A stretch of 64,000 nt of DNA from Rhinopithecus roxellana (GCF_007565055.1 NC_044559.1:98044759-98108758); one strand, 5' to 3'. Counted from the first letter of the stretch, positions 43,920 through 55,913 are shown. Notes: a model not told the origin generated them from the letters alone. A program made the numbers and translations.

Positions 43920-44060
43920 CAAACCAAGAACCTGGAAACTAGGCTCCGAGCACCTGGGACAAGATATTTAACTTCTCCGGGTCTTGATTTTGTCATTTTT
44001 TCCAAATGGTGGAATTTCAAAGTTCTCTGAAGTTCATTCTAGCTCTGTAATTCTATCATG
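43920..44060 (+). repeat. MIR-family fragment
   Basis: AACTTCTCCGGGTCTTGATT, TTCCAAATGGTGGAATTTCA and TCATTCTAGCTCTGTAATTC resemble a MIR variant at high divergence. Confidence 0.5.
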
Positions 44061-44104
44061 ATGAGATGAAGGAAGAACTTTAGAATCACATAGTGCATAA
44101 AAGT

Positions 44105-44235
44105 CATTATTCAATTCAATAAGTGTTTATTGGTGACCCTAGGGCAGAATACTAGAAAAGAATCTATGAGAGAAAAAGGGCTAAATAGGACATGATCACT
44201 GCCCTCTGCTTTGCCCCAGCCTAATAGAGAGGAGG
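44105..44235 (-). repeat. L2 3'-end fragment, reverse orientation
   Basis: TCAATAAGTGTTTATTGGTG, CCTAGGGCAGAATACTAG and GATCACTGCCCTC match the reverse of the L2 3' end. Confidence 0.5.
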
Positions 44236-46382
44236 GATCGGGTGGAAATCATCAACCAGAATGCATTCACTCAAAACGGCATCATGGGGAAGCAGCACTG
44301 GCCCAGACTGGGGTAGCTGTACCTCCACAACTGCACCCCAACTTGACCCTCTGGTCCAGCTGATGTGTAATCAGCAGCCATGGGGTTGTAGCTGCAAGAG
44401 GAAATCATATGACATGGAGTGACATAGAGGGATACCTTCCTGATAGATACTCAAGGATTGAGAAGACAGAACAACCAATGCATTTGAGAAATCAGTAAAA
44501 TTTGGAGGTGAGGGAATCAATTGCTTCCCTCATCTATAACTTAGTTGGTTGCTAAGTTGTCCAGCAATATGAATAGCCAGGGATCTGACAGGAATAAAGA
44601 GGACTATAACTCAATTTGGAAGGAAGAGGAGGCAAAGGGTGAAAATAGCATGAATCCTGGGGAAAAGAAGATAATTATTAGAGAGGGATGGTAACCAGTG
44701 ATCTGAAGCAGCAGATGTCTGATGCCTTTAATTGTGATGCCCACCAGGAGTCTGTGAGCACCTTCAATGAGCACAAGACCTGCTGAGCCTCTGTGCTAAA
44801 GGCCACTGATGCTCACTGCCATCAGCTCACTGCATCTTCCCAATGGCCCTGAACAACTGGTTGCAGCCATGAGTCCCAATAAAAGGAGAAGGAAATACAC
44901 ACTGAATAAAGTTGAAGCATACAGCTGGGCAGCAGGTTGCAAAATTGGCTGAAGGATGAGCACCCAGCCAAATCACTGCTAACCCTTATCTAAGCTCCCA
45001 GGAATCCTGGTGCAATCTCCTTATAAAGAGCGAGTCACACAATTACTGGATTTTCATCTTACCAAGGTTATCTCCACCCCAAGCCAACAGATCGATGTTA
45101 ACCCTATGTCAGTTTTCTAGTCTCTGAAACTATTAGATCGTTGAAAAAGTGCCCCGGCAATATCTTGTGAAATGCTGTGGTTGTGGATTTTTGTGCTGTT
45201 TACCATACGTGGCAACAAAAGCTAAAGGATTCATATACACGTCGTCTTCATTACATCTCTGTGAGAAAATCTCAGAATCACTGGACTGCATCCTACTTTT
45301 CTCTCTGCTTCCATACTCCCACTTCCTATCCCCACTTCTGAATCAGGGGCAGAGTTGTGTGATACATTTACTTCATTCTTGTATGAAAAAACAAGGAGAA
45401 CTTGACTCCCCATAACCCTTGAAGAAGTAACATAGCCACAAATGGTAAGTGCTGAACATGTTTTGAGGGCCTGTGTTGGGCAGATACCTTTGAGCTTCTA
45501 CGGTAAACACAGACTATGAAGTTCAGACAACACCTTTGGCAATGTCTTTTCTGGGAATCACTCCTGAACAGTAGCACATTCTTTTAGACATGGATGTAAC
45601 TACAGACTTCCTGAAATAAAGATCTAGAAACCATCTGGGGTGACAAAACAAAGCCAGGTTGGATTGAGACCTGTGGGCCATGTGAAGCTATGTGCAGAGA
45701 AAAGGGAAACAGTCAGAGGTGACCCCAGTACCTTTCCACCAATATGGTGCAAGAGTTGGAGGGCACAGGGAAAGAGAAAAGGAATCCTAGGAAGATTCCT
45801 TTCTACAGTCTTTATAGACGTCATCTCACCACTTGTCCTCCCTTTTGCTGCTCTCCAGAAAAGTAAGAGGGAAGCTGTAGTCTCGGGGCTTATGTCTCCA
45901 CTGACAAAGGCTCAGACACAAATGTGACTACTCAGAGACTGTCCAGGGAAGGAGAAGAGGGCAGGCCTGAGAGCTGTCCCCTATGCAACAGCAACATTTA
46001 AGAAGCTGGTGAACCAGGAACAGAGCACCTAACGAACCGAAAAAGCCCTGCCAAGTGGTCCAGGCACAGCCAGAGGGAATGGAAAGAGGAAGCAGGTGTG
46101 GGCCATCAGCATCACTTTTCACAGTGGTCCTGGTGACTCTAGATGACTCTCTGCTGAAATTCACATTAAAAAATCAGTTAACCTTTGGTCAAGACTACGC
46201 TAAGCTCTAAAGGAGAATTTTGCATTTCGGGTAATTTGTAAGTGAAAGGTCAAAGTGAACCATTTGATGCAATGGAATAGGGAATCCACCCTTTGTATAT
46301 TGTGACAGTTGTTTATGTAAGAAGTTGTCAATGAATTGAATTTGGCAAGTTTTCCTCCAGTATTTTATTACAAAAATTGTAA
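44236..46382. other. Unique sequence, nothing recognised
   Basis: Several overlapping short open frames (longest about 95 codons at 45,640-45,927) without a recognisable domain. No RNA gene seen. Confidence 0.45.
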
Positions 46383-46431
46383 AACAGACAGAAAAGTTTT
46401 TGTTTTGTTTTGTTGTTGTTGTTGTTGTTTT

Positions 46432-46677
46432 CTTTTGGGGTTGCTGAGTTGGGAGATGTGAACCTGAAGCTTTTGGTGATTGTTTTGCTTGCCAACTAGA
46501 GAATGCCTGCATACGGAATGAAGACAGGAAGAGAAGAGCAGGGCCAGGAAAAAAGAGGAGGCCAAAATAGGGCCCTAACAGTTATTATTTGAGCTCTTGA
46601 ATCCATCCAGCTTTGAAACTGGGTTGAGACCTAGACTTTGTTTACCTGAATCAAAATTATTTTTTGGGAGGAACTTC
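46432..46677 (-). other. Candidate 3'-transduced segment
   Basis: This sequence is not L1, yet lies between the L1 3' end and the outer tail, inside the target-site duplication. It would be the 3' flank of the source L1, carried along when transcription ran past the weak L1 poly(A) signal. No canonical AATAAA is visible just upstream of the outer tail. Confidence 0.7.
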
Positions 46678-46908
46678 ATTTTTATTTATTTATTTCTTTT
46701 TTTATTATACGTTAAGTTCTAGGGTACATGTGGACAACGTGCAGGTTTGTTACATATGTATACATGTGTCGTGTTGGTGTGCTGCACCCATTTACTCGTC
46801 ATTTACATTAGGTATTTCTCCTAATGCTATCCCTCTCACCTCCCCACAACCCCTTGACAGGCCCTGGTGTGTGATGTTCCCCACCCTGTGTCCAAGTGTT
46901 CTCATTGT

Positions 46909-48923
46909 TCAGTTCCCACCTATGAGTGAGAACATGCTGTGTTTGGTTTTTGGTCCTTGCGATAGTTTGCTCAGAATGATGGTTTCTAGCTTCATCCATG
47001 TCCCTACAAAGGACATGAACTCATCCTTTTTTATGGTTGCATAGTATTCCACGGTGTATATGTGCCACATTTTCTTAATCCAGTCTATCATCGATGGACA
47101 TTTGCGTTGGTTCCAAGTCTTTGCCAAGTGAATAGTGCCAGAATAAACATACATGTGCATGTGTCTTTCTAGTAGCATGATTTATAATCCTTTGGGTATA
47201 CACCCAGTAATGGGATGGCTGGGTCAAATGGTATTTCTAGTTCTAGATCCTTAAGGAATCACCACATCTTCCACAATGGTTGAACTAGTTTACAGTCCCA
47301 CCAACAGTGTAAAAGTCTTCCTATTTCTCCACATCCTCTCCAGCACCTGTTGTTTCCTGACTTTCTAATGATCGCCATCCTAACTGGTGTGAGATGGTAT
47401 CTCATTGTGGTTTTGATTTGCATTTCTCTGATAGCCAGTGATGATGAGCATTTTTTCATGTGTCTGTTGGCTGCATAAATGTCTTCTTTTGAGAAATGTC
47501 ATTCATATCCTTTGCCCACTTTTTGATGGGGTTCTTTGATTTTTTCTTGTAAATTTATTTAAGTTCTTTGTAGATTCTGGATATTAGCCCTTTGTCAGAT
47601 GGGTAGATTGCAAAAATTTTCTCCCATTCTCTCGCTTGCCTGTTCACTCTGATGGTAGTTTCTTTTGCTGTGCAGAAGCTCTTTGGTTTAAGTAGATCCC
47701 ATTTGTCTATTTTGGCTTTTGTTGTCATTGCTTTTGGTTTATTCATGAAGTCCTTGCCCATGCCTATGTCCTGAATGGTATTGCCTAGGTTTTCTTCTAG
47801 GGTTTTTACGGCTTTAGGTCTAACATTTGAGTTTTTAATCCATCTTGAATTAATTTTTGTATAAGGTGTAATGAAGGGATCCAGTTTCAGCCTTCTACAT
47901 ATGGCTAGCCAGTTTTCCCAGCACCATTTATTAAATAGGGAATCCTTTCCCCATTGCTTGTTTTTGTCAGGTTTGTCAAAGATCAGATGGTTTAGATGTG
48001 TGGTGTTATTTCTGAGGGCTCTGTTCTGTTCCATTGGTCTATATCTCTGTTTTGGTACCAGTACCATGCTGTTTTGGTTACTGTAGCCTTTTAGTATACC
48101 TTGAAGTCAAGGTAGCATGATGTCTCCAGCTTTGTTCTTTTTGCTTAGGATTGTCTTGGCAATGGGGGCCCTTTTTTGGTTCTGTATGAACTTTAAAGTA
48201 GTTTTTTCCACTTCTGTGAAGAAAGTCATTGATAGCTTGATGGGGATGACACTAAATCTATAAATTACCTTGGGCAATATGGCCATTTTCACAATATTGA
48301 TTCTTCTTATCCATGAGCATGGAATGTTCTTCCATTTGTTTGTGTCCTCTTTTATTTCGTTGAACAGTGGTTTGTAGTTCTCCTTGAAGAGGTCCTTCAT
48401 ATCCCTTGTAAGTTGGATTCCTAGGTATTTTATTCTCTTTGAAGCAATTGTGAATGGGAGTTCACTCATGACTTGGCTCTCTTTTTGTCTATTCTTGGTG
48501 TACAGGACTGCTTGTGATTTTTGCACATCGATTTTGTATCCTGAGACTTTGCTGAAGTTGTTTATCAGCTTAAGGAGATTTTGGGCTGAGATGTTGGGGT
48601 TTTCTAACTATGCAATCACGTCATCTATAGACAGGGACAATTTGACTTCCTCTTTTCCTAATTGAATACCCTTTATTTCTTTGTGTTGACTGATTGCTCT
48701 GGCCAGAACTTCCAACACTATGTTAAGTAGGAGTGGTGAGAAAGGGCATCCCTGTCTTTTGCCAGTTTTCAAAGGGAATGCTCCCAGTTTTTGCCCATTC
48801 AGTATGATATTGCCTGTGGGTTTGTCATAAATAATTCTTATTATTTTGAGATACATCCCATCAATACCTAGTTTATTGAGAGTTTTCAGCATGAAGGGCT
48901 GTTCAATTTTGTCAAAGGCCTTT
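46909..48923 (-). pseudogene. L1 ORF2 relic (reverse transcriptase and C-terminus)
   Basis: ORF2 on the minus strand, from the truncation point in the reverse-transcriptase domain (motif A SIDAEKAF is partly lost) to the stop at 46,909-46,911 after SLIGGN. GKRQGCPFSP stands for motif B, and motif C reads SIDDVIA followed by TAG, in place of FADDMIV. Frameshifts break the frame into pieces (48,107-48,526; 47,555-48,067; 46,909-47,178). It is inactive. Confidence 0.85.
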
Positions 48924-48950
48924 AACAGACAGAAAAGTTTTAATATTTGT

Positions 48951-49260
48951 TGTCTGGGCATGGTGGCTCACACCTGTAATCCCAGCACTTTGGGAGGCTG
49001 AGGCGGGCGAATCACGAGGTCAGGAGATCAAGACCATCCCGGCTAACATGGTGAAACCCCATCTCTACTAAAAATACAAAAATTAACCGGGTTTGGTGGC
49101 AGGCACCTGTAGTCCCAGCTACTCGGGAGCCTGAGGCAGGAGAATGGCATGAACCTAGGAGGTGGAGCTTGCAGTGAGCCGAGATTGCGCCACTGCACTC
49201 CAGCCTGGGCGCCAGAGCAAGACTCCATCTCAAAAAACAAAACAAACAAACAAACAAAAA
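48951..49260 (+). mobile_element. AluY
   Basis: A full Alu from CTGGGCATGGTGGCTCACAC to an A-rich (AAAC)n tail, with TCACGAGGTCAGGAGATCAA, CCCGGCTAACATGGTGAAAC and GGAGCTTGCAGTGAGCCGAG, which are AluY-type. The tail meets AATTTGTATGG and the 5' side has AATATTTGTTG, a possible but weak target-site duplication. Confidence 0.9.
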
Positions 49261-49379
49261 TTTGTATGGTGGACATCAATACACCTAACACTTAGATTGC
49301 CAGTCTTTGGCTACAATTGCCAGTCTTTGGCTACGTTTGTTTCATTCACATATGTATCTACTAATTTGTTTTATTTTTA

Positions 49380-50830
49380 CCCACTTTTTGAAGGCATAAT
49401 TTATATATCATAAAATTTACCCATCCTAAGTGTAACTGATTAGTTTTACAAAACTATGCAACCATCACCACAATTAGTCTCTGCTCCCTCTCCCAGCCCT
49501 AGACAACTACTAATCTTTATGCCTCTACAGTTTTGCCTTCCCTAGAAATGTCATATAAATGCAATCATACAATATGTATCCTTTGGTACTTGGCTATTTT
49601 TCAGTTAGTATAATGTTTTTGAGGTTCATCCATACTGTTGCCTGTATTTATTTTCATTGCTGAATAATATTCCATTGTATGGACATAACTGCATATGTTT
49701 ATTTCATTAGTTAATGGATATTTGTTAAGTTTTTTTCAGCTTGGAGCTATTATAAATAGTCCTACCATGAGTCTTTATATAAGCATATATAAGCATGTAT
49801 TTTTATTTCTCTTGAGTAGCTATCTGGGGAAGTGTGATTACTGAGGTACATGGTGCTTGTGTGTTTAACATTTTAAGAAAGTACAAGGTGTACCATTTTA
49901 CAATTCTCTAGGCAATATGTGAGGCTGCTGATATCTTCCTCACTACTACTTGGTATTGTCTTTTTTATTGTAATCATTTTAGAGGGCATGAAGTGGATCT
50001 CATTGTGGGTTTAATCTATATTTCTGTAATCACTAATGATAATGAGGATCTTTCCATGTGCTTACATGTGCTAACTTACTATTCTTTTTTCCCTTTTTTT
50101 TTTTTTTGTGTGCAATTTCTGTTCAAATCTTTCTTTTTTTTTTTTTTTTTAGAAGGTCTTGTTCTGCTGCCCAGGCTGGAATGCAGAGAGAGCAGCTCAC
50201 CTTGTCCTTGAAGTCCTGCAACTCCTCGAACTTAAGCAACCTTCCCACCTCAGCCTCCCGAGCAGCCAGTACTACAGGTGCACACCATCATCCCTGGCTA
50301 GTTTTTTATTTTATTTTCATTTTCTAGAGATGGTGTCGAGCTACATTGCCAAGGCTGGTTTTGAATTCCTGGCTTCAAGCAATCCTCCCTCTGGGATTAC
50401 AAGTGGGAGCCACCATGCCCAGCCTTTGTCTATTTTTCATTTGGGTTTTCAGGCTTCTCATTACTGAGTTGCAAAGGTTCTTTATATATCCTAAACTCAA
50501 GCCCTTTATTGGATATACAATTTGCAAATATTTTTGCCCAGTTTGTGGTTTGTCTCTTCATTTTCGTAATGATTTTTTTAAATAATAAAAGTTTAATTTT
50601 GATAAAGTCGATTTATTATTTTTTTCTTATAAGGGTTGTGCTTTTGGTGTTTTAAGACGTCTTTACTTAAACCAAGATCACAAAGATTTTCTTCTATAGT
50701 TTTTCTACATATGTTTTATAGTTCTATGTTTTACATTTTCATCTATGAGCTACTTTGAATACATTTTAGTATGGTGTGAAGAAAAGGTCTAAGTTATTTT
50801 CTAACAGAACAATATTCAATTTTTAGCACT
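49380..50830 (-). mobile_element. L1M relic, reverse orientation, interrupted by an AluJ
   Basis: CATAATTTATATATCATAAA, CAACCATCACCACAATTAGT, TAAATGCAATCATACAATAT, GAGGTTCATCCATACTGTTG and ATAATATTCCATTGTATGGA come before the Alu. GTTGCAAAGGTTCTTTATAT, GTTTGTGGTTTGTCTCTTCA and AAGATTTTCTTCTATAGTTT follow it. Both halves belong to one L1M in reverse. Confidence 0.78.
50134..50424 (-). mobile_element. Old Alu (AluJ type)
   Basis: Poly(T), CTTGTTCTGCTGCCCAGGCT, GGAATGCAGAGAGAGCAGCT, CACCTCAGCCTCCCGAGCAG and GCCACCATGCCCAGCC. High divergence and small deletions suggest AluJ. Confidence 0.82.
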
Positions 50831-50849
50831 CTTCCTCCAACTTTGTCCA

Positions 50850-51385
50850 CTTGCCTCTGCTTTTTGTTCCAGCCAGACTGACAGTCCTTTGATAGGTGAA
50901 CAACCATGTTCCTTCTCACCTTCTGGATTGATCTGTGCCAAGTCTCTTTGCGGAGGTACATATTCATCCTCGGTACCTGTCTTCTTCCACTTGACTAACC
51001 TCCACTTATTGTTCTGCTTATTAAAGTATGCAATAACTTTCTAAATTTCCTTCGCCATCAAATCATGAGCTCTTAGAACAGAGACTCTTAGCTGGATGTG
51101 GTGGTGCATGCCTGTGAGTCCCAGCTACCAGGAAGGCTGAGGCAGGAGGATCACTTGAGCCCAGGTTGCCAAGGCTGCAGTGAGCTGTAATTGTGTCACT
51201 GCACCCCACCCCGGATAATAAAGCAAGGCCCTGTCTCTTAAAAAATAAATAAATTATTTTTTTAAAAGAAAATCAAAAAGAAGAGAGACTCCATATCTTT
51301 TATATCTTCCATATCCTCAGATCCTAGAGCAGTGCTTGGCACATGGTTAGGTCCTCAAATAACATCTGTGCATGAGAGAATGAAA
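50850..51385 (+). repeat. L2 relic interrupted by an Alu monomer
   Basis: The upper half shows L2-like coding remnants ending in GAGCTCTTAGAACAGAGACT. After the monomer, CCTAGAGCAGTGCTTGGCAC followed by ATGGTTAGGTCCTCAAATAA is the L2 3' end. Confidence 0.55.
51089..51262 (+). mobile_element. Alu monomer (FLAM type)
   Basis: AGCTGGATGTGGTGGTGCAT, GAGTCCCAGCTACCAGGAAG, AGGATCACTTGAGCCCAGG, GGCTGCAGTGAGCTGTAATT and AAGGCCCTGTCTC make up one Alu arm with its own A-rich tail. AGAGACTC occurs on both sides (51,080-51,087; 51,284-51,291), a short target-site duplication, so this is a complete monomer insertion. Confidence 0.8.
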
Positions 51386-51454
51386 AGGTCCTTCTGGATT
51401 AATGAACAATAATAATTTATTTACTTGCCATTCACAATGAATGTCAAGCTGCTT

Positions 51455-51560
51455 GCAATTCAGAGACTATGTTTTATTTAATTTCATGCATCCAGTGTTT
51501 AGTACATGCCGTGACACATAATAAGTGTTCATGAATATTTATTGATAGAATGAATTTATT
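51455..51560 (+). repeat. L2 3'-end fragment
   Basis: CCAGTGTTTAGTACATGCCG and CACATAATAAGTGTTCATGA, then ATATTTATTGATAGAATGAA, match the L2 terminus. Confidence 0.6.
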
Positions 51561-51561
51561 G

Positions 51562-52394
51562 AATGCCTATGTACTCAGGATGCACTAGACATAATAACAG
51601 GTAACGTATTCATGATCCCTGAACATGTTTAAATCTTGCATTTTCTACATATAATACTTTTTGATATTTCAGTCAGATTGTAAGCAAGGTTTTCTTCTTG
51701 TTTCAGGTTACAATTTTCTCATTGAGTACTTGAACTGAAAGCAATATCAGTTCAATGACTTTGTGGATATGAGTAAATTTGATTTTCATGACTTTAGTAC
51801 ATATGTGGATTTGGTTCTGATTACAGTAGTCAGGTATGTTGTTTACAAATAAAAATATATACATAAATCTTTCAGAGAAAAAGGAGAAATTATCTAAAAG
51901 TCTTTGTATATCTGGTATAATCAAAGTTAATTTTGAGAGAATTTTGAGAGTTCAAGTGCATTGTGAATCCCTAACAAGGAAAATATTATTCATAAATTTC
52001 ATTTGACCTTGAAATGGCATTTTGTGGTTGGGATTTTTCATAAATAGTTATTGACATCTTGTGAAACACTGGGGTTTTATGGAACATACACTAGGAAATG
52101 TTTTATTAAAGAGGAACTCCTCTATCATTTCTCAACTTCCCACCTATCTTAAGGTTAGTAGTATGTGTTTAGACTGTCTCAAATCAGCAAACTCTCCAGA
52201 TGAGTAGGTAATCCCATCCCAGCTTATCTGAGGGTCCTGGAACTAAGACTCACACCTGAAGAATGTGGAGTTTGGCTTCATCGGGTTGTGCAGCATGATA
52301 CTGTGACTCCTTTGGTTTGCTTTGCTTTGCTTTGTTTTAAGTCATGATAGAGGGACTTCTACTCCCTATTTCGAACAACTTACATATTAAATCA
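51562..52394. other. Unique sequence, nothing recognised
   Basis: A short (TTTGC)n-like run lies at about 52,313-52,338. No gene seen. Confidence 0.45.
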
Positions 52395-52720
52395 GGCCAG
52401 ATGAGGTGACTAACACCTGTAATCCCAGGACTTTGGGAGGCTAAGGCAGGTGGATCACTTGAGGCCAGGAATTTGAGACCAGCCTCGGAAACATGGCAAA
52501 ACCCCATCTCTACTAAAAATACAAAAATTAGCCAGGTGTGTTGGCACATGCCTATAGTCCCAGCTACTTGGGAGGATGAGACATGAGAATTGCTTGAACC
52601 CAGGAGGCAGAGGTTGCAGTGTTGCAGTGAGCCAATCACACCATTGCACTCCAGACTGAGCAACAGAGTGAGACCCTGTCTCAAAAAAAAATTAAAAAAA
52701 TAAATAAATAAATAAAAAAT
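52395..52720 (+). mobile_element. AluS
   Basis: From GGCCAGATGAGGTGACTAAC to GAGACCCTGTCTC and a tail of (AAAT)n units. GGTGGATCACTTGAGGCCAG places it among AluSx-like elements. A small duplication TTGCAGTG occurs near 52,612-52,628. Confidence 0.9.
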
Positions 52721-53449
52721 ACATACATCACCTTTAATAAAGACAGAGTTTTGAAGTATATGAAAAATTCACTTTAATTTTATATGCTTGGAACTTTTGA
52801 AAGGGATCAGCATTTTGTGGACTTACGGTGTAACAGGGATAAAATGTACCTTTTCATATGAAACAACTAAGAAACTAGACAAAAAATAAGAAACAGTGGT
52901 TCTTATGACATTCAATATCAGGCAACAAAAGATAGTGATCTCTGAGAGGTGGTAAACAAATGAGATGAGCTTAAGATTCCCCCAGCTTACTGCCTGGGAA
53001 AAGTTTTCAGACCATTGAGCAGCAAGGGAGACTCAGGCAGAGCCAGACAATGTCTGGGAAGAATGAACTGGTTCTGAGAAGACAAAGGCAGCTAGAGTTT
53101 GCAAGCCTTAGGCAATACAAAAGAGAGAGACACAAAGAACTCTGAATATTTGAAGAGATTTCTTTCAAGTATTCAGCCGAGTACTGATCAGCACATACAT
53201 GTGGGACCAGAGAAAGAACCACCCAACAGAACTAGAGGAAATAATCACTGGCACTTACATAAGGCTGGGAATGGTGGCAATTCCTAATATCCAGGGTAGA
53301 AAATCTCATAGTGCATGGAGGATTGGGCATTGTGCTCAAATGTATGCTTCCTCAGTTATGAACTCTAAAATAAATGCTGGTCTGGTTCTATCTAAAAGTC
53401 TTAAAAAGCAATACCTAAACAGACCAAACTATTTTCATCTAACTTAACA
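52721..53449. other. Unique sequence, nothing recognised
   Basis: Short open frames only. Confidence 0.4.
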
Positions 53450-54242
53450 ACACCCTAGAAAGTATAAATTCACAAAGTCTGCAGCCAATAAGAAATTACC
53501 ATGCATGCAAAGAAGAAGAAAAATATGACCCAAAATGAGGAAAAAAATTAATCAAAAGTCACCCAGAAATGACACAAATGATGGAAATAACAGACAGGGA
53601 CATTAAAACTGCTATTAGAACTCTATTCCATATATTCAAGAAGCTAAAGAAAAGACTGAAAAACTGAAATAGAGATATAGAAGATATAACGAAAGGTCCA
53701 AATCAAATATGTAGAGATGAAAACTATGATGTCTGAGATAAATACACTGGATGTTTAAGGACAAACTAAATATTGCAGGAAAAAAACTGAAAGATGTAGC
53801 AATGTAACCTACTGAAAATGAAACACAAACACACATTCACACAAATACTGGGAAAAAAATGAACAGAGGATTAATGAGCTATGGAAAAGCTAAAAGCTGC
53901 CTAATACACATCTAACTGGAGTCCCCAAAGAAGGAGAGGAAACAAAAACCTAGATATATTTGAAATAATGAACTGGAATTTCTTCCAAATTTGATTGAAA
54001 ACTCCAAACCCACAGATTGAAGAAGCTGATTGAAGCACAAGCAAAAGAAACCTGGAGGAAATTATACCAAGGCACATTATAGTCGAACTACTTAAAAACC
54101 AGAACACTTTAGACACTAACAACCACACTTCTAACTAACCTATAGGTCAAAGGAAAACTAATGAAAAAATTATGAAGTATTTTGAACAGAATGAAAGTGG
54201 AAATACAACAGATTCAAAATTTATAGACTAAAGGCCAATATT

Positions 54243-54557
54243 TTTATTATTATTATTATTATTTTTTTTTTTTTTGAGACGGAGTCTCACTCTGTCCCCC
54301 AGGCTATAGTGCAGTGGCCGGATCTCAGCTCACTGCAAGTTCCGCCTCCCGGGTTCACGCCATTCTCCTGCCTCAGCCTCCCGAGTAGCTGGGACTACAG
54401 GCGCCCGCCACCTCGCCCGGCTAGTTTTTTGTATTTTTTAGTAGAGACGGGGTTTCACCGTGTTAGCCAGGATGGTCTCGATCTCCTGACCTCGTGATCC
54501 ACCCGTCTCGGCCTCCCAAAGTGCTGGGATTACAGGCTTGAGCCACCGCGCCCGGCC
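54243..54557 (-). mobile_element. AluY of Old World monkey type (AluYR-like)
   Basis: A full-length, barely diverged Alu with GTGGCCGGATCTCAGCTCAC, CACCTCGCCCGGCTAG, CCCGTCTCGGCCTCCC and CAGGCTTGAGCCACCGC. The exact 14-bp target-site duplication TAAAGGCCAATATT lies at 54,229-54,242 and 54,558-54,571. The tail carries (TTA)n units. It is among the youngest insertions in the window. Confidence 0.96.
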
Positions 54558-55429
54558 TAAAGGCCAATATTATAAAAGGAAAAAGGTCTCGGGTCAATGA
54601 TTCAGCTTTCATCTTAAAAAACTAGTAAGAATGAATAAAACAAATTAAACAGAAGAAAGAAAATAGCAGATCAGAACAGAAATCAACAAAATAGTAAACA
54701 ATCACAATAGAGAAAGAATGAAATCAAAAATTCGTTCTCTGGGATCAATAAAACCGTTAAATGTCTAGTCAAAGTGATCAGGAAAAAAATAGAAAAGACA
54801 AATTGCAACAGAAACAGGAGAGGTGACATCACTTCAGACTCTACAGATATTAAGAAAATAATAAAGGAATATTATAAATAGTTTTACACTGTTAAATTCC
54901 ACAACATAAATGAAATCTATAGGCTGTTTGAAAGAAAAATTACCAAAGGTGACCGAAGAATTAGATTAGTGAATTGCTCTATAACCATTAAGGAAACTGA
55001 ATTTGCAGTTAAAAAAACAGTTAATTAAGAAAACTATAGGCCCAGATGGCTCCATTGGTAAATTCCATCAAACATTTAAGGGAGAGATAATACTAATTTT
55101 ACACAAACTCTTCCAGAAAATTGCAGAGGAGGGAACATGTCTCAATTCATTCCATAAGGATACCATTATTCTAATACCAAACCAGACAAAGACATTACAA
55201 GAAAGACAAATACAACCCAGAATCTCTCATGAACATAGATTGCAAAAATTCTTAACAAAATATCAACAGATCATATTTTAGTGTAGTTAGCATGGAAATT
55301 AATCAGTGCAAATCATCATATAAGTCTGAAAAATGAAAAACCATATGAGCACTTCAATAGCAGCACAAAGCATTTAACAAAATCCAACATCCATTCTTCA
55401 TTCTTTAGCAAACTGGAAATAGAAAGGAA

Positions 55430-55803
55430 CATCCTCAATCCTGCCATTTGCAACAACATGTATGAACCTGGGAGACATTATGCCAAGTGAAGTAAGTCAG
55501 ACACAGAAAGACAAATACTGCATGATCTCACTTATATGTGGAATCTAAAATAGTCAAAACTCATGAAAGCAGAAGGTAGAATGGCAGTTGACAAAGATCG
55601 TGAGGAGGAGAAAATGAGGAGGTGATGGTTAATGGGTACAAAATTTCATCTATGCAAGAAAAATAAGTTCTGGAGACCTACTATATGGTATAGTGCCTAT
55701 AGTTCACAGTGTGGTCTTGTATACTTAAAATTGCTAAGATGTAAATCTTGTATTGAATGTTCTTATCAAAAACCAAAAAAGAAAAAAGAAAGATAAAAAA
55801 GAA
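55430..55803 (+). mobile_element. L1MA/L1PB-type 3' end nested in the L1M
   Basis: GCCAAGTGAAGTAAGTCAGA, ACTGCATGATCTCACTTATA, TGTGGAATCTAAAATAGTCA, AAGTTCTGGAGACCTACTAT and an A-rich tail match L1MA-type 3'UTRs. It lies between two ORF2 parts of the older L1M, so it is a 5'-truncated insertion into it. Confidence 0.78.
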
Positions 55804-55913
55804 GAAGGAAGGAAGGAAGAAAGGAAGGAAGGAAGGAAGGAAGGAAGGAAGGAAGGAAGGAAGGAAGGAAGGAAGGAAGGAAGGAAAGAAGGAAGGAAAG
55901 AAGGAAGGAAGAG
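55804..55913 (+). repeat. (GGAA)n microsatellite on an L1 tail
   Basis: Uninterrupted AAGG units span 55,821-55,886 (about 16 copies), with interrupted units on both sides. It follows the A-rich tail of the L1MA fragment, so the repeat probably grew from the poly(A) tail. GGAA is the ETS-factor core motif. Confidence 0.95.

Larger units (their letters stand above)
46401..48923 (-). mobile_element. 5'-truncated L1 insertion with probable 3' transduction
   Basis: An exact 18-bp target-site duplication, AACAGACAGAAAAGTTTT, lies at 46,383-46,400 and 48,924-48,941. Between the copies, reading on the minus strand, are: truncated ORF2 starting in the reverse-transcriptase domain, the 3'UTR, the L1 tail (46,678-46,704), about 246 bp of non-L1 DNA, and a second A-rich tail at 46,401-46,431 ((AAC)n-like). 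The pre-insertion site AGTTTT/AATA fits the L1 endonuclease preference TTTT/AA. An AluY follows within 10 bp of the upper duplication. Confidence 0.9.

Noticed and set aside
45640..45927. 95-codon open frame in unique DNA
   Set aside because: No start context, domain or conserved pattern that would set it apart from chance; an antisense frame of similar length overlaps it.
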